Made by a program: the position numbers and the translations under genes. Shown piece by piece: positions 51,034-59,752 of a DNA stretch of 64,000 nt. Source of the DNA: Streptomyces sannanensis (GTDB taxonomy: Bacteria > Actinomycetota > Actinomycetes > Streptomycetales > Streptomycetaceae); assembly GCF_039536205.1 (NCBI RefSeq), contig NZ_BAAAYL010000001.1, forward strand, positions 5,580,001 to 5,644,000. The letters run 5' to 3'. Below the pieces are notes generated by a model, which saw only the letters and a list, made by a program, of their open reading frames with translations, ran no database searches and was not told the origin of the DNA. The stretch's first letter is position 1. Each line of letters opens with the position of its first letter.

Positions 51034-52214
51034 GGGTGGGCCGCTTTCTCACTCGGCAGGGCGCGGGCCGCTGCGACGATGGGGGAGTGGCGCAACGCGA
51101 GGGACATCCGGACAAGATCACGGTGTCCCTCGTCCGCCCCGGTGGGGTACGCCTCGGCGGCGCCGATGATCTTTCCCTCGGGGTCGGCCGATCGTGCCTG
51201 GAGCGCCGCCACCAGCATCGCGGCGTCCGCGACGGCCCCGGCCTGTTCCGGATCGGCCCCTGCGCCGACGGCCTCTTCGTGGGCCCGTGTGCGCAGCGCG
51301 CGATCGAAGTACGGGTAGAGGTTGAGAATGCCGTCGTGGATGTCCGACTCGCGCTGGGTGACCCGGAGGATCGCCGGTGACCACCAGGAGATCCGCACCG
51401 GCCGGGGGCCGTGGGGCGCGCCGGCGCGCAGTTCGCGCCAGAGCTCCCCGAGCTGCCGGTACGTCGTCCAGGCGCTCCACTGGTCCGACAGCCGCCCGCC
51501 GATCAGGGGCAGTACGAAACCGATCGCGCAGAGCAGCGCCGCGGCTGACGCCAGCGGCGGCGCCGCGTTCGTGCTGAGGAAGTCGAGGTCGTGTCCGGCC
51601 CAACGGGCGAAGACCGCGGTGAACTTGGTGACGTCATAGCCGAGATTGAAGACGTACCCGAGCACGATGGTCACCAGACCCGCCCGCAGCCAGCCGTGGA
51701 CGCGCCGCGACCAGCGCAGGCACAGCACGGTCATGGCGACGGCCGCGACCGTGTGCGCCACGAGGTACAGCACGATCATCTCGCGGATGTACGGGGTCGT
51801 GGCGTAGTACGTGTCCAGGTCCCGCAGTCGTTCCTCGGGGGCCTCGCCGAGGCAGAACAGGGCCACCGTGGCCACGATCACCACGCTGTAGCCCGCGATC
51901 CAGCGGCGTGTGACGCGCCGTGTCTTCTCCGGCGGTCCGCCGCGCCAGTTCACCATCAGCACCAGGCATGACGTGCTGAAGGCGCTCAGGAGCGAATAGA
52001 CGAGCGGGGCGGAGATGTTGCTGATGCCGGTGAGCCTGTTCACCTCGGCGATCGTCGGCGGCGCGGCGAAGAAGAAGACCGAGGCGGCGAGCAGGAGCAG
52101 GACACACACCGAGCGCAGCAGGGGGTCCCGCCAGGAACGCCGAAGCGCCGGAAGCTTGCACGCCAGGGCGAGCCCCACAGCGGCCGCCGGGATGTAGTAG
52201 TCCGGACCGTTCAC
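51030..52214 (-). CDS. MAB_1171c-family membrane protein (putative transporter)
   Basis: 394 residues. Seven TM segments in the first 250 residues (YIPAAAVGLALACKLPALRR; LLRSVCVLLLLAASVFFFAA; PLVYSLLSAFSTSCLVLMVN; WIAGYSVVIVATVALFCLG; MIVLYLVAHTVAAVAMTVLC; AGLVTIVLGYVFNLGYDVTK; LASAAALLCAIGFVLPLIGG), then a soluble C-terminal domain with WSPAILRVTQRESDIHDGIL, NLYPYFDRALRTRAHEEAV. This pattern is the MAB_1171c family, always seen by me near XRE/IrrE-like genes in actinobacteria; transport was only predicted. ATGA overlap with the flavoprotein gene. Confidence 0.7.
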   Translation of the reverse strand: MNGPDYYIPAAAVGLALACKLPALRRSWRDPLLRSVCVLLLLAASVFFFAAPPTIAEVNRLTGISNISAPLVYSLLSAFSTSCLVLMVNWRGGPPEKTRRVTRRWIAGYSVVIVATVALFCLGEAPEERLRDLDTYYATTPYIREMIVLYLVAHTVAAVAMTVLCLRWSRRVHGWLRAGLVTIVLGYVFNLGYDVTKFTAVFARWAGHDLDFLSTNAAPPLASAAALLCAIGFVLPLIGGRLSDQWSAWTTYRQLGELWRELRAGAPHGPRPVRISWWSPAILRVTQRESDIHDGILNLYPYFDRALRTRAHEEAVGAGADPEQAGAVADAAMLVAALQARSADPEGKIIGAAEAYPTGADEGHRDLVRMSLALRHSPIVAAARALPSEKAAHP

Positions 52215-52217
52215 CTG

Positions 52218-52808
52218 TCAGCCTTGTGGCTTCCGGTATCCCAGGGACGCCTCGATACGGCCCGCGACGGCGTCGCGCACGACCGGGCCGCGGGTGCGCG
52301 GACCGGCCAGCCGGGAACGGCACTTGCTCGCCAGCAGCAGCCCGAAGCTCTCGGCCTGCTGCTCGTCGCTCAGATCGAAGCGGGTACGGGCGGCCACCTT
52401 CAGTACGGTCGCCGCCACGTCGGCCTCGCCGGACAGCAGCCGGGCCGCGACTCCGGCGCCCTCGACGTGGTGGCTGCAGTGACCGGCGTGCATGTGCCAT
52501 AACTCGTGCCCGAGAATGACGAGTTGATGGTCCGGAGCCGTGCGCTCCTCGATCACGATCAGGTCCTGGTCGGCCATGTCGAGCCACAGTCCGCTGGCCG
52601 TTCCCGGGGGGAACGAGGTCATGCGGTAGCGCACCGGCCGACCGCGGCGCCTGCTCATTCCGTCGCACAGGGCGGTGTACAGACGGGCCGGCTCGGCGTA
52701 GACGGGGAGGTCGAGTCCCGAGATCAGTTCCTCGCACAGCCGGTGCATTTCCTTGCCTCTGGCCACCGTTCTCCCCGTCAGTGATGTCTGAGGTGTCGTG
52801 ATCCGCAT
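52218..52808 (-). CDS. ImmA/IrrE-type metallopeptidase-like protein
   Basis: 196 residues from ATG 52808. HELWH at 101-105 (LVILGHELWHMHAGHC) with a further His/Glu downstream (EGAGVAARLLSGEADVAATV) fits the HExxH...E zinc site of ImmA/IrrE-like (DUF955) proteins, which cleave or inactivate an XRE repressor. Start overlaps the upstream XRE gene's stop (TGATG), so peptidase and repressor are translated together. No TM segment. A role as a protease for the adjacent HTH protein is inference. Confidence 0.75.
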   Translation of the reverse strand: MRITTPQTSLTGRTVARGKEMHRLCEELISGLDLPVYAEPARLYTALCDGMSRRRGRPVRYRMTSFPPGTASGLWLDMADQDLIVIEERTAPDHQLVILGHELWHMHAGHCSHHVEGAGVAARLLSGEADVAATVLKVAARTRFDLSDEQQAESFGLLLASKCRSRLAGPRTRGPVVRDAVAGRIEASLGYRKPQG

Positions 52809-53446
52809 CAGCTCTCGGGCCGCTTCACATTCTCCAGCAGCATGTCGAGCCACTCGGCGACCTTGTCCCGGTGCTCGTCCGTGGGCAACTGGGCCGCACG
52901 CCAGGCGATTCCCCGGACCCCGTGGTCCTGGAGAATCCTCTCCAGCGGAGCCTCCTGCTCGCGGTCCGCGAGTATCTGGAGGAACTCCTGCTCCTTGCGT
53001 TGCAGCGCGCCCACGAGAGCCTCGGGCTCCTCCGCGGTGAGGAACCCGGCGTGCACTGTGAAGAACCTCTGAATGGCGTCGCAGTGCTCCATGGTGGGCC
53101 GCCGGTCGCCGTTGATGAGGGCACCCGCCTGCTGGCGTGACATGCCCGCCCCGTCGGCGATCTCCTGCTGGGTGTACGGGCGGCCATTGGGCTTCAGGCG
53201 GGTCCTGCGCAGCAGGTCGAAGCGCTGGAGGAAGCGTGTCTGCAGATCTGGCCGGCCGGCGGGACGCCCGTCGAGCAGGGCCCTGACCGCATCGGCGGGA
53301 ACGCCCGACGCCTCGGAGAGACGGCCCACGTCGAAGACCTCGCTGTGGCCGATGCCGAGCTTGTCTGCGAGCCTGGCGACGCGGGCTACGGTGGCCGGCA
53401 GAGGGTCCGTGGCCGCCGGGCTCGACACCGAGATGCCGTCTGTCAC
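52808..53446 (-). CDS. XRE-type helix-turn-helix regulator
   Basis: 212 residues. An N-terminal helical region (VARVARLADKLGIGHSEVFD) with a possible second HTH-like element (SEASGVPADAVRALLDGRP), then the main HTH YTQQEIADGAGMSRQQAGAL at about 91-110 and INGDRRPTMEHCDAIQRFF. The C-terminal helices (EALVGALQRKEQEFLQILAD) are likely for dimerisation. First gene of the cluster with IrrE-like, MAB_1171c and flavoprotein genes. Probable repressor of the operon. Confidence 0.8.
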   Translation of the reverse strand: MTDGISVSSPAATDPLPATVARVARLADKLGIGHSEVFDVGRLSEASGVPADAVRALLDGRPAGRPDLQTRFLQRFDLLRRTRLKPNGRPYTQQEIADGAGMSRQQAGALINGDRRPTMEHCDAIQRFFTVHAGFLTAEEPEALVGALQRKEQEFLQILADREQEAPLERILQDHGVRGIAWRAAQLPTDEHRDKVAEWLDMLLENVKRPES

Positions 53447-53663
53447 CAGTAGATCTCCTAGATCCCGCGATCCCTCCGCACGCGTGTGCGGCTGCCCCGG
53501 GAGGGTAACCGGTCTTCGCTCCCACGACCATGCCTTGCCACAGTTGTGGCGTGAATCAGGTGCTCAACGGCGGGTAATGCCACGATGGTTGACACTCGTC
53601 GCCTCCGGCATCAGGATCGCCGCACTGGTGGTGTGGCAGTGAGACCGCGGGGGGACCGTCCTG

Positions 53664-54362
53664 GTGGCGAATGACGTGGTGGTGGAGTGGCCCGGAGCCG
53701 CGGGACGCGGCACTACGAGGTACGACTGGTCCGTGGTCGCGGGCAGAGCGGAACGCGCCTATCTGCGGGACTACGCCACGATGATGGAGGCCGTTCCCTT
53801 CCCGTCCCTGGTGTTCGACCACCGTTGGGACGTCGTGCTCGGCAACTCGGCCTTCGACGAGCTCTTCCAGGGCATCGGGCCCCATCCGACGGCCATGCCG
53901 CGCCACAACTTCCTTCGCTTCGTCCTGTTCCATCCGGACGCGGGCTCCGTCCTCGCCGACCATGAGACGAGCTGGTGCCTGCCGATGCTGGCACAGTTCG
54001 CCGCGGCGATGGACGCCCATGGCGACGACCAGGGCCTGCAGGACCTCCGCCGGGACATCACACGGGACCCGATCATGGACGCCGCGTACCAGCAGGGGCT
54101 GCCGCGATGGGTCCGTTCCGTCGGCGCGGACGTCGTGCGCCAGGACGCCCCTCTCCGGCCGCTGCACCACCCGGACTCCGCACGGGGCCGGACCCTCTGC
54201 AGGGTCGTCAGCGAGTCCTCGCCGACCCTGGAGGCCCTGGGCTTCACCCGGATGACCCTGGTGTTACGGGAGCCCGCCCGCGTGGCGGGAGGCGACAGGC
54301 CGCGCCGCCGGAGCGCTGCGCGGCACGAGCGGTCCCATCTCCGTACGGTGCCGGCCCGCTGA
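53664..54362 (+). CDS. MmyB-type ligand-binding-domain protein lacking the HTH
   Basis: 232 residues from GTG 53664. The MmyB-like ligand domain is clear: RDYATMMEAVPFPSLVFDHR, WDVVLGNSAFDELFQGIGPH, HNFLRFVLFHPDAGSVLADH, then ITRDPIMDAAYQQGLPRW and RVVSESSPTLEALGFTRMTL. In most proteins of this kind an XRE HTH precedes this domain; here none does, and no alternative start supplies one. The PAS-like domain may bind fatty acids. The last ~35 residues overlap the oppositely oriented sugar-dehydrogenase gene by 99 bases. Confidence 0.7.
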   Translation: MANDVVVEWPGAAGRGTTRYDWSVVAGRAERAYLRDYATMMEAVPFPSLVFDHRWDVVLGNSAFDELFQGIGPHPTAMPRHNFLRFVLFHPDAGSVLADHETSWCLPMLAQFAAAMDAHGDDQGLQDLRRDITRDPIMDAAYQQGLPRWVRSVGADVVRQDAPLRPLHHPDSARGRTLCRVVSESSPTLEALGFTRMTLVLREPARVAGGDRPRRRSAARHERSHLRTVPAR

Positions 54363-55499
54363 CCACCGGCTGCCCGCCGCGCCGCGCAGCCCCAGTGTCA
54401 CCTCGAGCACCTTGTCCTCGCCGGCGGGCTTGTGGCCGTTGCGGTCCGTGTTGGTCGTCGACAGCCACAGGGCGTTTCTGCCCGGGACCTTCTCGACGGT
54501 GCGGAGCCGGCCGTACTTGTTGGTGTAGTACGCGACGGGGGTGCCCACGGTCGTGCCGCTGACCGGGATGCGCCACAGGCGCTTGCCGTGCATGGCGGCC
54601 ATGTACAGGCTGCCGGCGGCGTAGGTGAGGCCGCTCGGTGAGGCCTCGTAGTTCTTCCACTGCGCCTTGGGGTTGGTCATTCCGGCGGTGGTGCAGGCCC
54701 CCTCCTTGCAGAGGGGCCAGCCGTAGTTCCTGCCGGGCCGGATGAGGTTGAGCTCGTCGTCGAAGTTGCCGATCTCGGACGACCACAGACGGCCCTGCGC
54801 ATCGAACGCCAGGCCCTGCGGATTGCGGTGACCGTAGGAGTAGACGTAGTTGCCGAACGGATTGCCGGGCGCCGGCCGGCCGTCGACGGTCAGCCGCAGG
54901 ATCTTCCCGTTCAGGGAGTTCTTGTCCTGCGCGAGAGCGCTCCGCAAGGCGTCCCCGGTGGCGGCGTAGAGATAGCCGTCGGGACCGAACTTCAGCCGCC
55001 CGCCGTTGTGGATGGTCTCGGTCGGGTTCTTCTTGATCCCGGTGAGCAGCGACCGGTAGCCGCCGAGCCTGGATCCGTCGTACGTCATCCGGGCGATCCG
55101 GTGGCCCTCGGCGGCCGTGTGCAGGAGGTAGATGTAGTGGTCCCGCTGCCATGTGGGCGACACGGCGATGCCCATCAGACCTTCCTCGATCTTGCTGCTG
55201 ACCGCGTGCGGCACCGTGCCCACCAGCTTCTTGTCGCCGCTCCGGGTGAGCCGGAAGAGCTTCAGCGAGTTCCGTTCGCCGATGAGCGCCGAACCATCGG
55301 GCAGCCAGCCCAGCCCCCAGGGAACGGTCCACCCGGTGGAGACGGTCCTGACGCCGACGGGTTCCGTCGCCGCGAGGGCCCGGGGCGGCAGAGGCGCGGC
55401 GCGGCCGGTGCCGGCGGACCCCACCAGCAGCCCCGCGGTCATGGCCGTCGCGGCCCCGATGACGGTCGCCGCGCGACGCGGCCAGGTGAGAGTGGGCAC
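54264..55499 (-). CDS. Secreted PQQ-dependent sugar dehydrogenase (sGDH/Hhip-like)
   Basis: 411 residues from GTG 55499. Sec signal with AATVIGAATAMTAGLLVGSA. Six-bladed beta-propeller of the soluble glucose/sorbosone dehydrogenase family: TVPWGLGWLPDGSALIGERN, GLMGIAVSPTWQRDHYIYLL, NGGRLKFGPDGYLYAATGDA (catalytic His of IHNGG), YVYSYGHRNPQGLAFDAQGR, LWSSEIGNFDDELNLIRPGR (calcium/PQQ residues), TNTDRNGHKPAGEDKVLEVT. Oxidises aldoses or similar in the periplasm-like space. The final ~30 residues are basic and overlap a convergent gene, so the natural end may be shorter. Confidence 0.8.
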   Translation of the reverse strand: MPTLTWPRRAATVIGAATAMTAGLLVGSAGTGRAAPLPPRALAATEPVGVRTVSTGWTVPWGLGWLPDGSALIGERNSLKLFRLTRSGDKKLVGTVPHAVSSKIEEGLMGIAVSPTWQRDHYIYLLHTAAEGHRIARMTYDGSRLGGYRSLLTGIKKNPTETIHNGGRLKFGPDGYLYAATGDALRSALAQDKNSLNGKILRLTVDGRPAPGNPFGNYVYSYGHRNPQGLAFDAQGRLWSSEIGNFDDELNLIRPGRNYGWPLCKEGACTTAGMTNPKAQWKNYEASPSGLTYAAGSLYMAAMHGKRLWRIPVSGTTVGTPVAYYTNKYGRLRTVEKVPGRNALWLSTTNTDRNGHKPAGEDKVLEVTLGLRGAAGSRWSAGRHRTEMGPLVPRSAPAARPVASRHAGGLP

Positions 55500-55723
55500 T
55501 GGCAGTCTCCAGAAGCTTCGGCGATGTGCTCCGGAGCGTAGGCCGACGGCTTCCGACGGAAGCGCAGACAGCTCCGGCGGATCACCCTTGTGGCGCCGGT
55601 CCGGGGATTCGCGGCACCGTGCGGCCGGTTCGCCCGTTCGGCCCGTCCAGGCGTGCGCCGTCCGGGGAGAGGGCGCGGAATGGGGGGAGACAGACGGCCG
55701 CGGTCCCCGCCCCGGGAGTACAG

Positions 55724-57031
55724 ATGACGACGACGCCCCCGCCGCCGGAAGAGCCCGCAGAGCCGTCGTCCGCACCCGCTCCTCCACACCCCTCGGCGAC
55801 GGCACGGGCCGGGCGGAGTGTGGCCTCGGCCGTGCTGATCGTCCTCACCTGCATCCTCGTTCCCATTTCCGTACTGGCCGTCTGGATGCACAACTTCGTC
55901 CTGGACACGAACCGGTACGTCGCCACCGTCGCGCCTCTGGCGAAGAATCCGGCGATCCAGGACGCCGCGGTCGCGCGCATCGCCCAAGCGGTGGATGTCC
56001 GGGTCAACGGACTGGAGGTGACGACCGACCTGGCGAACTGGCTGAAGTCGCAGGGTCTGCCTCCGCGTGTCGCGGACCTGGTCCAGAACCTGACACCCCA
56101 GTTGGACGCGGCGATCAACAGCCTGACCGAGAACGTGGCTCGCGGCTTCGTCCAGAGCGACGAGTTCGCAACGGTCTGGACCGAGGTCAACCGGATCGCC
56201 CATACAGCCGTCGTCCACGCGCTCACCGGTCAGGGACGGGGAGCGATCGGCGTCGAACAGGGCACCGTGGTCCTGAACCTCGGTACGGCCGTCGACCGGG
56301 TCAAGAAGGAACTCGTCGACGCCGGGCTGACGCCGGCGGCGAGCATCCCCGAGGTGCACAAGACGTTCGTGCTGTTCACGTCGGACAAACTCGCCGAGGT
56401 GCGGGACGCCGCGTACTGGCTCGGCGTGGTCGGCAACTGGCTGCCCTTGGTGACCGTACTGCTCGGCGCGGCCGGGGTGCTGCTGGCCCACCGGCGCAGA
56501 CGCGCCCTGGCGCGTACAGCCCTGGGTGCCGCCGGCGCCTGTCTGATCGTCGCCGTCGCCCTGGTCGTCGCCCGTCGTTACTACCTCGACCACCTGCCCC
56601 CCGAGGTGCAGTCCAAGGCCGCCGCGGCCGCGGTCTTCGACGCTCTGCTGCGCTTCCTGCGCGTGACCCTCCGTACGGTGATCGTGCTCGGCGTCATCGT
56701 CGCTCTCGGTGCGTACCTGATCGGGCCCGGTCAGTTTCCGCGCGCCGTGCGAGGCACGACCGAACACGGCGCCGTCGTCGCGGCGCGCTGGGGATACGAC
56801 CACGGGGTGCGCACCGGGCCCGTGGGCACCTGGACGGCGGATCACCGGCGCGGGCTCTCGCTCGGCGTACTGCTGGTGCTGGCCCTGGTCTTCGCCCTGT
56901 GGAACCACCCCACGGTGGGGACCGTGCTGCTGCTCGTGCTCGTCCTCCTCGCCGCGCTCGCCGTCATCGCCCTCCTGGCGGCGTCGGGACGCGTGACGCG
57001 GTCGGAGGAACAAGCCGCCCAGAACGTGTGA
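55724..57031 (+). CDS. Membrane protein with extracytoplasmic domain, unknown
   Basis: 435 residues from ATG 55724. Pro-rich cytosolic start, TM1 AVLIVLTCILVPISVLAVWM followed by a large domain (residues 55-240) with FVLDTNRYVATVAPLAKNPA, IQDAAVARIAQAVDVRVNGL, TPQLDAAINSLTENVARGFV, QSDEFATVWTEVNRIAHTAV. Further TM segments near residues 245, 275, 320, 385 and 410. This kind of protein is recurrent in Streptomyces and lacks a characterised member. The coding frame starts 225 bases from the divergent sugar dehydrogenase and is followed by the YihY gene at 52 bases. Confidence 0.7.
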   Translation: MTTTPPPPEEPAEPSSAPAPPHPSATARAGRSVASAVLIVLTCILVPISVLAVWMHNFVLDTNRYVATVAPLAKNPAIQDAAVARIAQAVDVRVNGLEVTTDLANWLKSQGLPPRVADLVQNLTPQLDAAINSLTENVARGFVQSDEFATVWTEVNRIAHTAVVHALTGQGRGAIGVEQGTVVLNLGTAVDRVKKELVDAGLTPAASIPEVHKTFVLFTSDKLAEVRDAAYWLGVVGNWLPLVTVLLGAAGVLLAHRRRRALARTALGAAGACLIVAVALVVARRYYLDHLPPEVQSKAAAAAVFDALLRFLRVTLRTVIVLGVIVALGAYLIGPGQFPRAVRGTTEHGAVVAARWGYDHGVRTGPVGTWTADHRRGLSLGVLLVLALVFALWNHPTVGTVLLLVLVLLAALAVIALLAASGRVTRSEEQAAQNV

Positions 57032-57083
57032 CTGAGCGGCCGCCGTCTGCCGCCCGGCGGGCGCACCGAACGGGAGGTGGGCC

Positions 57084-57983
57084 GTGAGCGCCGACGACGA
57101 GCCTCGCGGAGGCTGGTGGCGCCGGCCGGCCGACCGGGGAAGGGCGCAGTGGTCCCGGCTCACGACGAGGTTTCCCAGGGTGATGCCGTTCACCGCCCGG
57201 TTCCTGGCCCGTATGACGGCGGTGAACACGGTGGAGGCCGCCATGCGCCTGGCCGCCCAGGCCTTCCTGGCAGCACTTCCGTTCCTCATCGTGGTCGCGG
57301 CGTTCGCTCCCGGGAGCATGCAGAACCTGCTGGCGGACTCGCTGAGCGACGTGACGGGCATCAGCGGCAAGTCCCTGGACGAGGTCAGGAAGGCCTTCAC
57401 CGCCCAGGGGACTGCGCAGCAGTCGTACGGCGCGGTCGGCGCCCTGGTGACGTTGGTCTCGGCGACTGCCTACAGCCGGGCGCTCCAGCGGATCTGTGAG
57501 CGGTGCTGGAACCTGCCCAGGGCGGGGGTCCGGCCCGGGCTCTGGCGGTGGCTGCTCTGGCTGCTGGTCTGGCTGGCGGTGCTGCTGGTGCAGGCCCCGC
57601 TGCGGGACGGGCTCGGCGCCGGGTCCGGCCTCGGGCTCGTACTCTCCTTCCTTTCGGCCGTGCTCATGTGGTGGTGGACGCAGCACCTGCTGCTGGTGGG
57701 CAGGATCGGATGGGCGCCGCTGGTGCCGGGCGCGCTGCTCACCGGGACCGGCGTGGTCCTCTGCGGCTATGTCTCCCGCCTGGTGATGCCGAGGACCCTG
57801 GACCGCAGCCTGGCCGAGTTCGGCCCCTTGGGCGCCGTCTTCACCATGCTGTCGTGGCTCATCGCGGTGTACGTCGTCGTGGTGGTCGCCCTCACCCTCG
57901 GTCAGGTCGTCGCCACCTCCCGGCCCTTCGCCGTGTTGCTGGGAAGCCCGCGGCGCGGTAGACGGCCGCGGTCCGCGGATTGA
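57084..57983 (+). CDS. YihY/virulence-factor BrkB-family membrane protein
   Basis: 299 residues from GTG 57084. Six TM segments with the YihY pattern: RLAAQAFLAALPFLIVVAAF, SYGAVGALVTLVSATAYSRA, ERCWNLPRAGVRPGLW, LLLVGRIGWAPLVPGALLTG, GPLGAVFTMLSWLIAVYVVV. Family members were first called RNase BN in error; function is unknown, possibly transport or envelope maintenance. Probably co-transcribed with the preceding membrane-protein gene. Confidence 0.75.
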   Translation: MSADDEPRGGWWRRPADRGRAQWSRLTTRFPRVMPFTARFLARMTAVNTVEAAMRLAAQAFLAALPFLIVVAAFAPGSMQNLLADSLSDVTGISGKSLDEVRKAFTAQGTAQQSYGAVGALVTLVSATAYSRALQRICERCWNLPRAGVRPGLWRWLLWLLVWLAVLLVQAPLRDGLGAGSGLGLVLSFLSAVLMWWWTQHLLLVGRIGWAPLVPGALLTGTGVVLCGYVSRLVMPRTLDRSLAEFGPLGAVFTMLSWLIAVYVVVVVALTLGQVVATSRPFAVLLGSPRRGRRPRSAD

Positions 57984-58176
57984 CCCGTTCGGCCCAATGC
58001 CCGGCTCCGCCCACCGCCGTCACGGAGAGGCGGCACGGCCCGCGCACCGTCGGGCTCCCGTGTCGTACACCGGGCATCGGCACGGAAGCGGCCGGTGGCG
58101 AGCCGGTGTGCGTGATGCTCGACTGAATGGGTGGGCGATCACCCGAAGTGATCAGCGGCGTCTACGAGGAGTCAGC

Positions 58177-58599
58177 ATGGAGCTCGGACCTGTGGAGTAT
58201 GCCGTCGTCGAATTTCCCGGCAGCCATTTCCACGGAGAGGTCATGCCGGAACTCGCGGATCTGGCACGCAAGGGCGTCATCCGCGTTCTGGATCTCACCT
58301 TCGTCAGGCGGAACGAGGACGGCTCGGTCGCCCATATGGAGCTGAACGCGCTGGCGCCCGAGGAAGCGGCACCGTTCGAGGCGATCGAGGGCGAGGTGCA
58401 CGACCTGCTCAACGCGGCCGACATCGAGCTCGTCGCGGCCGGCCTTTCCCCTGGATCGTCCGCCGTCCTGCTCGTCTGGGAGAACCTCTGGGCCAAGCGC
58501 CTCACCGAGGCCGCCCGCCGCGCGGACGGCCGGCTTCTGGTCCATGAGCGGGTCCCCCATGAGGTCGCTCGGGCCGCGTTCGAGGCGCTGACCCCCTGA
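58177..58599 (+). CDS. DUF6325 protein
   Basis: 140 residues, ATG 58177 after GAGGAG. MELGPVEYAVVEFPGSHFHG, EVMPELADLARKGVIRVLDL, VRRNEDGSVAHMELNALAPE, ADIELVAAGLSPGSSAVLLV, WENLWAKRLTEAARRADGRL. This is the DUF6325/DUF1269-like fold of small acidic cytoplasmic proteins, often encoded next to SHOCT proteins in Streptomyces and induced by stress. No catalytic residues are evident. Confidence 0.7.
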   Translation: MELGPVEYAVVEFPGSHFHGEVMPELADLARKGVIRVLDLTFVRRNEDGSVAHMELNALAPEEAAPFEAIEGEVHDLLNAADIELVAAGLSPGSSAVLLVWENLWAKRLTEAARRADGRLLVHERVPHEVARAAFEALTP

Positions 58600-58648
58600 C
58601 CGGCCGGCTTCGCGTGGACTGCCGTACCCAGCGAGAAGGAGGTGGATC

Positions 58649-58951
58649 ATGCTCGGAAGACCCATGGCGCGCCGGGGCCCCGGACTGATTCGCGGCGCAG
58701 CGCGGACCGCCGTCGTGGCCGGTACCGCGACCGCGGTGTCCGGCCGTGTCCAGCGACGGCAGGAGGAGAGGTTCGCGCAGCAGGATGCGGCCCAGGCCCA
58801 AGCTCAGCAGGCGCAGGCGCAGCAGGCACCGCCCGCCACGCCGGGAGAAGACCTGCTGAGCCAGTTGGAACGGCTCGGTGCCCTGCGCGCCCAGGGAGTA
58901 CTGACTCCCGAGGAGTTCGAGGCCCAGAAGGCCAGGCTGCTCGGCCGCTGA
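58649..58951 (+). CDS. SHOCT-domain protein
   Basis: 100 residues, ATG 58649 after AAGGAGG. N-terminus basic and Gly/Arg-rich, then a Gln/Ala-rich coil (QAQAQQAQAQQA) and the SHOCT domain LLSQLERLGALRAQGVLTPE followed by FEAQKARLLGR. SHOCT is a short C-terminal oligomerisation motif of unknown partner. Shares its SHOCT with the next gene, so the two products may interact. Confidence 0.8.
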   Translation: MLGRPMARRGPGLIRGAARTAVVAGTATAVSGRVQRRQEERFAQQDAAQAQAQQAQAQQAPPATPGEDLLSQLERLGALRAQGVLTPEEFEAQKARLLGR

Positions 58952-59065
58952 GGTCCCGCGGCCCCCGGGACTCACCCCTGCCGGGTGAGGCAGCGGAAGG
59001 GAAAGCCGCGGACGCTGAAAGTGATCGGACGCTCGACGTCCGACCGGACTGTCAGGAGGAGCGCG

Positions 59066-59479
59066 ATGGAGAGCCACATGTTCCTGTCGTACGACTATCC
59101 GATACTCGGCACGTTCTGGACCATCATGTGGGTCTTTCTCTGGGTCCTGTGGTTCATGATCCTGTTCCGGATCATCATCGACATCTTCCGTGACCACCAG
59201 CTGAGCGGATGGGGCAAGGCCGGGTGGCTCATTCTCGTGGTGATCCTGCCGTTCCTCGGCGTGCTGGTGTACGTGATCGCCCGCGGCAAGGGAATGAGCA
59301 AGCGCGAGGTCAAGTCGCTGCAGGAGCAGCAGGCGGCCATGGACGCCTACATCCGGGAAACCGCAGGCACGGGCACAGGCAGCGCAGGCGACGAGCTGAC
59401 CAAGCTGTCCGAGCTCAAGGCCAGGGGCGACCTGACGGAGGAGGAGTTCCAGCAGGCCAAGGCGAGACTCCTCGGTTGA
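59066..59479 (+). CDS. PLDc_N/SHOCT membrane protein
   Basis: 137 residues, ATG 59066 after AGGAGG. Two TM segments: FWTIMWVFLWVLWFMILFRI and KAGWLILVVILPFLGVLVYV (the PLD-nuclease N-terminal type), then a charged stretch and the SHOCT end ELTKLSELKARGDLTEEEFQ then QAKARLLG. Predicted small membrane anchor. Part of the DUF6325-SHOCT-SHOCT series. Confidence 0.8.
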   Translation: MESHMFLSYDYPILGTFWTIMWVFLWVLWFMILFRIIIDIFRDHQLSGWGKAGWLILVVILPFLGVLVYVIARGKGMSKREVKSLQEQQAAMDAYIRETAGTGTGSAGDELTKLSELKARGDLTEEEFQQAKARLLG

Positions 59480-59650
59480 GGAGAACGAGGGGCACGGATC
59501 GCCGGCGTGGCGGTGGCGTCAGTGCTCGACTTCGTCAACTTCCTGAAGACCGTACTACCCGTTCTGGGCGCTCGCGGAGGTGCGTCGTGAGCACGGAGCA
59601 CGCCTGAATCGCCGTGCCCGGCTCGCCTGGCTCCTGAACGAGCGACACCG

Positions 59651-59694
59651 GGCGGCTGCCGTCGGGAAGGCGGACACACCCGACGGCAGCCGCC
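59651..59694. terminator. Strong hairpin between convergent genes
   Basis: GGCGGCTGCCGTCGGG (59651-59666) pairs perfectly with CCCGACGGCAGCCGCC (59679-59694), 12-base loop. Lies in the gap between the SHOCT gene and the convergent GntR gene; a bidirectional terminator. The rest of 59480-59752 holds no gene that I can support. Confidence 0.8.
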
Positions 59695-59752
59695 GCACTC
59701 CGTGCGAAGGGATGGAGCACCCCCGATCTGCTGTCGGGATTGCAGCCGCTGT

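Noticed and set aside
55153..57087. 644-codon plus-strand frame over the membrane-protein gene
   Set aside because: Arg/Gly-rich, typical off-frame translation of GC-rich DNA; the overlapping frame at 55724 has clear TM segments.
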